Below, piece by piece: positions 60,011-64,000 of a DNA stretch of 64,000 nucleotides (the first letter of the stretch is position 1; the number at the start of each line of letters is the position of its first letter). Source of the DNA: Treponema sp. (GTDB taxonomy: Bacteria; Spirochaetota; Spirochaetia; Treponematales; Treponemataceae); NCBI GenBank assembly GCA_024402535.1, contig JAKSTN010000015.1, positions 1 through 64,000 on the forward strand. Reading direction: 5' to 3'. The position numbers and the translations under genes are program-made. A model generated the notes under the pieces. That model was given only the letters and a program-made list of their open reading frames with translations, was not told where the DNA came from and did no database searches.

Positions 60011-61225
60011 TTAATCGAGAATTGTAATTTCAACACGCCGGTTTTTCATTCTGCCTTCTTCCGTGGCATTTGAAGCAACCGGTTCTTTTGAACCTTTCCC
60101 CAAAGTAAAAATGTGATTTCTGTCTCTTACTTTCAATCCTTTCAGGTAATTTGCTACAGCGTCTGCGCGTTCTTCTGAAAGCTGCTGTCTTGCTCTTGCT
60201 GTTCCGCGTTCTGCACAATGTCCTGTAACAAGAAGATCGTTGTTGAATTGTGTCAGAATTGAGGCGATTTTCTTAAGTTTTTCTTTTTCTGAAGCCATAA
60301 GTTTTGCGGAATCTGGCTCAAACTGAATATTTTCGATGCTGATTGTTAGTCCTTTCTCGCTCTTTTTTACGGATACATCTTCAATTTCGAGATTGCTGAC
60401 TGTTTCTTCAATGAGTTTTAAGTTTGCTTCGGTATTAACACTTTTGAATTCAGTAACCTCTGCTCCGGATCTTCCACGGAATGTGAAAATGTCGCCGGCG
60501 TAAGTTTCGATTATGATTTTAAAATCCTCGTTGTAATGGTCAATTATTCCTTTTTCGTTGTCCCAGTAAATAATTTCTGAAGAATTTCCCATTGTTGAAC
60601 AGGGCATATTCAGGTTTTCGATATACGGAGAAGGACTTTCATAATAAAAAGTGTAATTTACGCTTATCACATTAAGAATTTTTCCGCTTTCGGTTTCTTC
60701 GTCTCTAAGATACCGGTATTTTGCAGTAAACGGGATTTTATATGGTTTTTCGATTCCGAATGTGTTTCTTAAATCTTCGGCTTCATGACCTTCTGCGCTC
60801 CAGCTTTCATCGATGTCAACTGGATGGTCCGGGAAAACGGGAACATTTCTTACGGTCGGCATGAAATAATCATCATCAATATCCATTTCACCATTTGTGT
60901 GACGGTAGAAATTACTTTCGAAATCTTCTCCCCACTGGATATTCTGGTACATAGATTCAGATTCTTCTGAAGTCATATAAGTCGCATGGATTACTGCTGT
61001 GCCGTCATCCAGAACATCTTTAATCTGGCTTGAAATACGGTTTACGATTACGGCTTTATGGTTGAATTTGCCGTTCATAAGGACTTCTTCATTTACGGTT
61101 GAAACGTAACTTGAGGAATCGCCTTTATTGTGCTTGAAACGGAATAAAACACCTTCAGAAAATGCTGCTGCTACTGTAAGGTTTAATATTAAAATGGCTC
61201 CGATTTTTTTCGAAATTTTTGTCAT
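60011..61225 (-). CDS. OmpA-family protein
   Basis: This 404-residue protein has a signal peptide (KKIGAILILNLTVAAAFSEG) and a C-terminal OmpA domain (IQFEPDSAKLMASEKEKL, LLVTGHCAERGTARARQ, then NRRVEI). The N-terminal 280 residues are beta-rich without a recognised domain (similar in style to the OmpA protein at 33852). It presumably contacts peptidoglycan from the outer membrane or periplasm. The gene ends 4 nt after the response regulator's stop on the opposite strand. Confidence 0.82.
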   Translation of the reverse strand: MTKISKKIGAILILNLTVAAAFSEGVLFRFKHNKGDSSSYVSTVNEEVLMNGKFNHKAVIVNRISSQIKDVLDDGTAVIHATYMTSEESESMYQNIQWGEDFESNFYRHTNGEMDIDDDYFMPTVRNVPVFPDHPVDIDESWSAEGHEAEDLRNTFGIEKPYKIPFTAKYRYLRDEETESGKILNVISVNYTFYYESPSPYIENLNMPCSTMGNSSEIIYWDNEKGIIDHYNEDFKIIIETYAGDIFTFRGRSGAEVTEFKSVNTEANLKLIEETVSNLEIEDVSVKKSEKGLTISIENIQFEPDSAKLMASEKEKLKKIASILTQFNNDLLVTGHCAERGTARARQQLSEERADAVANYLKGLKVRDRNHIFTLGKGSKEPVASNATEEGRMKNRRVEITILD

Positions 61226-61261
61226 AAAATCCTCTTATCTTTTTTATCGGCAGAAAATCGG

Positions 61262-61274
61262 TATAATTCTCTTT
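61262..61274 (+). promoter_or_regulatory. -10 box of the nuclease-like gene, apparently leaderless
   Basis: TATAAT (61262-61267), then 7 nt to the ATG at 61275; no Shine-Dalgarno sequence and only a weak -35. Confidence 0.5.
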
Positions 61275-61673
61275 ATGATTGAATTTTTAACAAGTCATAA
61301 GGTTATAAGTTACATTCTGTTGGGGACGGCTTTATTTATTTTAGGTTGGATTTTCGGGAAAGTATCATCTTTTTCAAAAATGCGGAAAATCCGTAAGGAT
61401 GCTGTTACCCGTTCCCGTGCCGTAATAGGCGGGCAGGTTGCAGAGCAGGTAGCGCCATTTCTTCCTGAATTTCCCGGTAATCCCGGAGACTGCCGTTTTG
61501 TAGGAAAACCTGTAGATTTTGTAGTATTTTCCGGCATGACTGAAAAAGATTCTGTGGATGAAATCCTTTTTGTGGAAGTAAAAACCGGAGGATCGGCCCT
61601 TTCCGAAAGGGAAAAGCAGGTCCGGGACTGCATAGTCAAAGGACGGGTCAGATATGTGGAATACCGTATATAA
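61275..61673 (+). CDS. Membrane-anchored Holliday-junction-resolvase-like nuclease domain protein
   Basis: This 132-residue protein has an N-terminal membrane helix (VISYILLGTALFILGWIFG, about 10-28), a basic linker and a PD-(D/E)XK-type core: D81 in GKPVDFVVF, E101 and K103 in ILFVEVKTGG, then SEREKQVRDCI. This matches the 'Holliday junction resolvase-related' family (COG4741 type, from memory). A membrane-bound nuclease fold is unusual; substrate unknown. The ATG at 61275 is chosen over the upstream in-frame codons because those overlap the divergent OmpA gene and lack a start signal. Confidence 0.75.
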   Translation: MIEFLTSHKVISYILLGTALFILGWIFGKVSSFSKMRKIRKDAVTRSRAVIGGQVAEQVAPFLPEFPGNPGDCRFVGKPVDFVVFSGMTEKDSVDEILFVEVKTGGSALSEREKQVRDCIVKGRVRYVEYRI

Positions 61674-61714
61674 ACACTAATTTTTCTATAAAATAACTTT
61701 TTTTTAAATTTATA

Positions 61715-61751
61715 TTGACGATTTTTACTGTTTTTTAGTATTTTTTACTAT
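61715..61751 (+). promoter_or_regulatory. grpE promoter, short or no leader
   Basis: TTGACG (61715-61720), 18 bp, TATTTT (61739-61744), then 7 nt to the ATG at 61752; TAGTAT at 61736-61741 is an alternative -10. No Shine-Dalgarno sequence, and no CIRCE inverted repeat (TTAGCACTC/GAGTGCTAA), is visible. Confidence 0.5.
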
Positions 61752-62342
61752 ATGAGTGATGTAAACGAAAACGAAACACAGGAAAATCAGGAACAGGTTA
61801 CAGAAGAAAAAGTAACTGAAACTCCTGAAACAGCTGCTGAAGAATGCGCTGCTCCTGAAGCCGAAGAAACAAAAGAGCCAACACTTGAAGAAAAGCTCGA
61901 AGCTCTTGAAAAAGAAAATGCAGAACTGAAAGACCAGCTTCTCCGCCGCGCTGCCGATTTTGACAATTACAGAAAGCGCACAATCAAGGAAAAACAGGAA
62001 GCTTTTGATTATGGTAATGCAGGCCTTCTTTCAGACCTTCTGGACAGTCTTGATAACTTTGACCGTACACTTGAAGCTTCAAAAGATGCTAAAGATGCAA
62101 AAGTTATTGCTGACGGCATTAAGATGATCAACAAAAGCCTGGTTAAGATGCTGGAAGATAAATACAATCTTTCAAGCTTTGGTGAAAAAGGCGATGAATT
62201 TGATCCTGAACTTCACGAAGCCATCGGTGCTATGCCTGGCAAAGTAAAGAAAGAAGAACTTGGTGAAGTTTATCTTAAAGGTTACAAACTGAAGGATCGT
62301 GTTATCCGTCACGCTAAAGTAATGGTTGTAAAACCTGAATAA
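61752..62342 (+). CDS. grpE: Nucleotide exchange factor GrpE
   Basis: This 196-residue protein has a long acidic N-terminus (about 1-50), a coiled coil (EEKLEALEKENAELKDQLLR) and the GrpE core with ADFDNYRKR, LLDSLDNFDRTLEA and the C-terminal VYLKGYKLKDRVIRHAKVMV. It releases ADP from DnaK. It precedes dnaK by 29 nt. Confidence 0.96.
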   Translation: MSDVNENETQENQEQVTEEKVTETPETAAEECAAPEAEETKEPTLEEKLEALEKENAELKDQLLRRAADFDNYRKRTIKEKQEAFDYGNAGLLSDLLDSLDNFDRTLEASKDAKDAKVIADGIKMINKSLVKMLEDKYNLSSFGEKGDEFDPELHEAIGAMPGKVKKEELGEVYLKGYKLKDRVIRHAKVMVVKPE

Positions 62343-62371
62343 ATTAAGGAAATAATTTAGGAGTATAGATT

Positions 62372-64000
62372 ATGGGAAAAATTATTGGTATTGACCTTGG
62401 TACAACAAACTCTTGTGTTGCCGTTATGGAAAACGGTGAACCAGTTGTTATTCAGAACTCAGAAGGTGGACGTACAACTCCATCTATCGTCGGTTTTACA
62501 GCTAAAGGAGACCGTGTTGTTGGTCTTCCTGCCAAAAACCAGATGGTAACAAACCCAAAAAACACAGTTTATTCTGCAAAACGTCTTATTGGTCTTAAAT
62601 ATGGTGACCTTAAGGGAGAAGCAACAAAACTTCCTTACACAGTTGTAGATAACGGTGCTGACGTTCGTATCGAAATTGACGAAAACGGATCAAAGAAAAA
62701 ATACTCTCCACAGGAAATCTCTGCATTTGTTCTTCAGAAGATGAAGAAAACAGCAGAAGACTATCTTGGAACAACAGTAACAGAAGCTGTTATTACAGTT
62801 CCAGCTTACTTCAACGATGCTCAGCGTCAGGCTACAAAAGACGCTGGTAAAATTGCAGGTCTTGATGTAAAACGTATCATCAACGAACCAACAGCTGCAG
62901 CTCTTGCTTTCGGATTTGGTAAAGACCAGTCTAAAGAACGCACAGTTGCCGTATATGACCTTGGTGGTGGTACATTCGATATTTCTATCCTTGAACTGGC
63001 TGACGGTGTTTACGAAGTAAAATCAACAAACGGTAACACACAGCTTGGTGGTGATGACTGGGACCGTGCAATCATCAACTGGCTTATTTCTGAATTCAAA
63101 AATGATTCAGGAATTGACCTTTCTAATGATGCTATGGCTATGCAGCGTCTCCGTGAAGCAGCTGAAAATGCAAAAATCAGTCTTTCAAACCAGACAACTG
63201 TAGATATCAACCTGCCATTCATTACAGCAGATGCAACAGGACCAAAACATCTTCAGAAATCACTTACACGTGCTCAGTTCGAACAGATGACAGACAATCT
63301 CTTTGAAGCAACAAAAGAACCTTGTCTTAAGGCAATTAAAGATGCAGGAATCTCTGCTTCAGACATCGATGAAGTTCTCCTGGTTGGTGGATCTTCACGT
63401 ATGCCAAAAGTACAGGAAATTGTAAAATCAATCTTCGGAAAAGAAGGTAACCGTTCAGTAAACCCAGACGAAGCTGTTGCCGTAGGTGCTGCAGTACAGG
63501 GTGGTGTTCTTGTTGGAGACGTTAAAGACGTTCTTCTTCTGGACGTTACTCCACTTTCACTTGGTATTGAAACAATGGGTGGTGTATTCACAAAACTTAT
63601 CGCCCGTAACACAACAATTCCTACAAAGAAATCACAGATCTTCTCTACTGCTGCTGACGGACAGACAGCCGTATCAATCCACGTACTTCAGGGTGAACGC
63701 GAAATGGCAGCCCAGAACCGTACACTTGGAAACTTTGACCTGGTAGGTATTCCACCAGCCCCTCGCGGTGTTCCACAGATTGAAGTTACATTCGACATCG
63801 ATGCCAACGGTATCGTACATGTTTCAGCAAAAGACCTGGGAACAGGAAAAGAACAGTCTATCCAGATTACATCTTCTTCAGGACTTTCTGATGCAGAAAT
63901 CGAACGCATGGTAAAAGATGCAGAAGCAAATGCTGCTGCAGATAAAGAAAAGCGTGAAGCTGTAGATGCAAAGAACAATGCAGATTCTCTGATTTACTCT
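62372..64000 (+). CDS. dnaK: Chaperone protein DnaK (partial, cut by window end)
   Basis: The first 543 codons of DnaK are present and open to the window end. Motifs are [66 protein letters not shown] and [12 protein letters not shown] of the ATPase domain, then the substrate-binding domain with [14 protein letters not shown]. About 90-100 residues (helical lid) are missing. TTTAGGAG (62357-62364) is the ribosome binding site. DnaK folds proteins with GrpE and DnaJ. Confidence 0.97.
   Translation, partial: MGKIIGIDLGTTNSCVAVMENGEPVVIQNSEGGRTTPSIVGFTAKGDRVVGLPAKNQMVTNPKNTVYSAKRLIGLKYGDLKGEATKLPYTVVDNGADVRIEIDENGSKKKYSPQEISAFVLQKMKKTAEDYLGTTVTEAVITVPAYFNDAQRQATKDAGKIAGLDVKRIINEPTAAALAFGFGKDQSKERTVAVYDLGGGTFDISILELADGVYEVKSTNGNTQLGGDDWDRAIINWLISEFKNDSGIDLSNDAMAMQRLREAAENAKISLSNQTTVDINLPFITADATGPKHLQKSLTRAQFEQMTDNLFEATKEPCLKAIKDAGISASDIDEVLLVGGSSRMPKVQEIVKSIFGKEGNRSVNPDEAVAVGAAVQGGVLVGDVKDVLLLDVTPLSLGIETMGGVFTKLIARNTTIPTKKSQIFSTAADGQTAVSIHVLQGEREMAAQNRTLGNFDLVGIPPAPRGVPQIEVTFDIDANGIVHVSAKDLGTGKEQSIQITSSSGLSDAEIERMVKDAEANAAADKEKREAVDAKNNADSLIYS

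Noticed and set aside
62360-62371. A CIRCE element before dnaK or grpE
   Set aside because: No TTAGCACTC/GAGTGCTAA pair is present.
1-64000. tRNA, rRNA or CRISPR sequences
   Set aside because: The intergenic gaps were read for cloverleaf arms, conserved rRNA blocks and spaced direct repeats; none was found.

Overview
The window looks like chromosome from a host-associated, plant-polysaccharide-degrading spirochaete, most probably a rumen or gut Treponema. This is inferred from protein families, from the many lipoprotein-type signal peptides (xylanases, PotD, several unknowns), from OmpA/LysM envelope genes, and from AT-rich DNA with fibre-degradation genes. No rRNA or tRNA gene and no CRISPR array was seen, and no phage or transposase gene is present. 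The window ends inside dnaK.

Layout. 1-290: a long imperfect palindrome. 295-8953: a DEAD-box-type RNA helicase with an unusual DEGD motif, then the AddB/AddA recombination nuclease-helicase pair. 9038-11180: tpiA and uxuA. 11278-11898: MntP-type Mn exporter. 11981-15235 (minus): GH35 beta-galactosidase and a lipoprotein GH10 xylanase. 15322-16455: an FtsH-like membrane AAA ATPase with no protease domain, followed by a non-coding element of about 417 bp with terminal inverted repeats. 16875-18365 (minus): GH13 glucosidase. 18537-24240: uronate catabolism (uxuB, a lipid-kinase-like gene, uxaC, kdgA, kdgK). 24277-30495: housekeeping and transport (phosphoesterase, lipoprotein, Na/Pi transporter, YitT, tyrS, infA, dksA). 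30580-33765 (minus): two more lipoprotein GH10 xylanases. 33852-39859: envelope genes (OmpA, LysM lytic transglycosylase, TPR proteins). 39972-43399: yajC-secD-secF. 43483-47593: ispH, queD, Mrp-type ATPase, nadE. 47749-51823: potABCD polyamine importer. 51927-57174: RecQ-type helicase, hisH-hisF, rplM-rpsI, recX. 57176-60006: a divergent two-component system whose kinase carries a LacI-type ligand-binding domain. 60011-64000: OmpA protein, membrane-anchored Holliday-junction-resolvase-like nuclease, grpE, dnaK (partial).

How the genes fit together. GH10 xylanases cut (glucurono)xylan at the cell surface. UxaC, UxuB, UxuA, KdgK and KdgA together form a complete route from glucuronate to pyruvate and glyceraldehyde-3-phosphate, and TpiA processes the triose. 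A shared palindrome, ATACTAGTAT, lies upstream of uxuA, uxuB and the xylanase/GH35 pair, with a 9/10 version before uxaC. This suggests one regulator for xylan attack and uronate use; the regulator is not in the window.

The most noteworthy observations are: the soluble LacI-domain histidine kinase with its NarL-type partner; about eleven genes whose -10 box lies only 4-10 nt before the start codon with no Shine-Dalgarno sequence, suggesting leaderless mRNAs; the protease-less FtsH relative that ends exactly at a repeat element; that element and its 40-bp relative after potD; and the uronate-operon lipid kinase with GGGGT in place of GGDGT. All functions are assigned from sequence motifs and remembered family features; no database search was possible.
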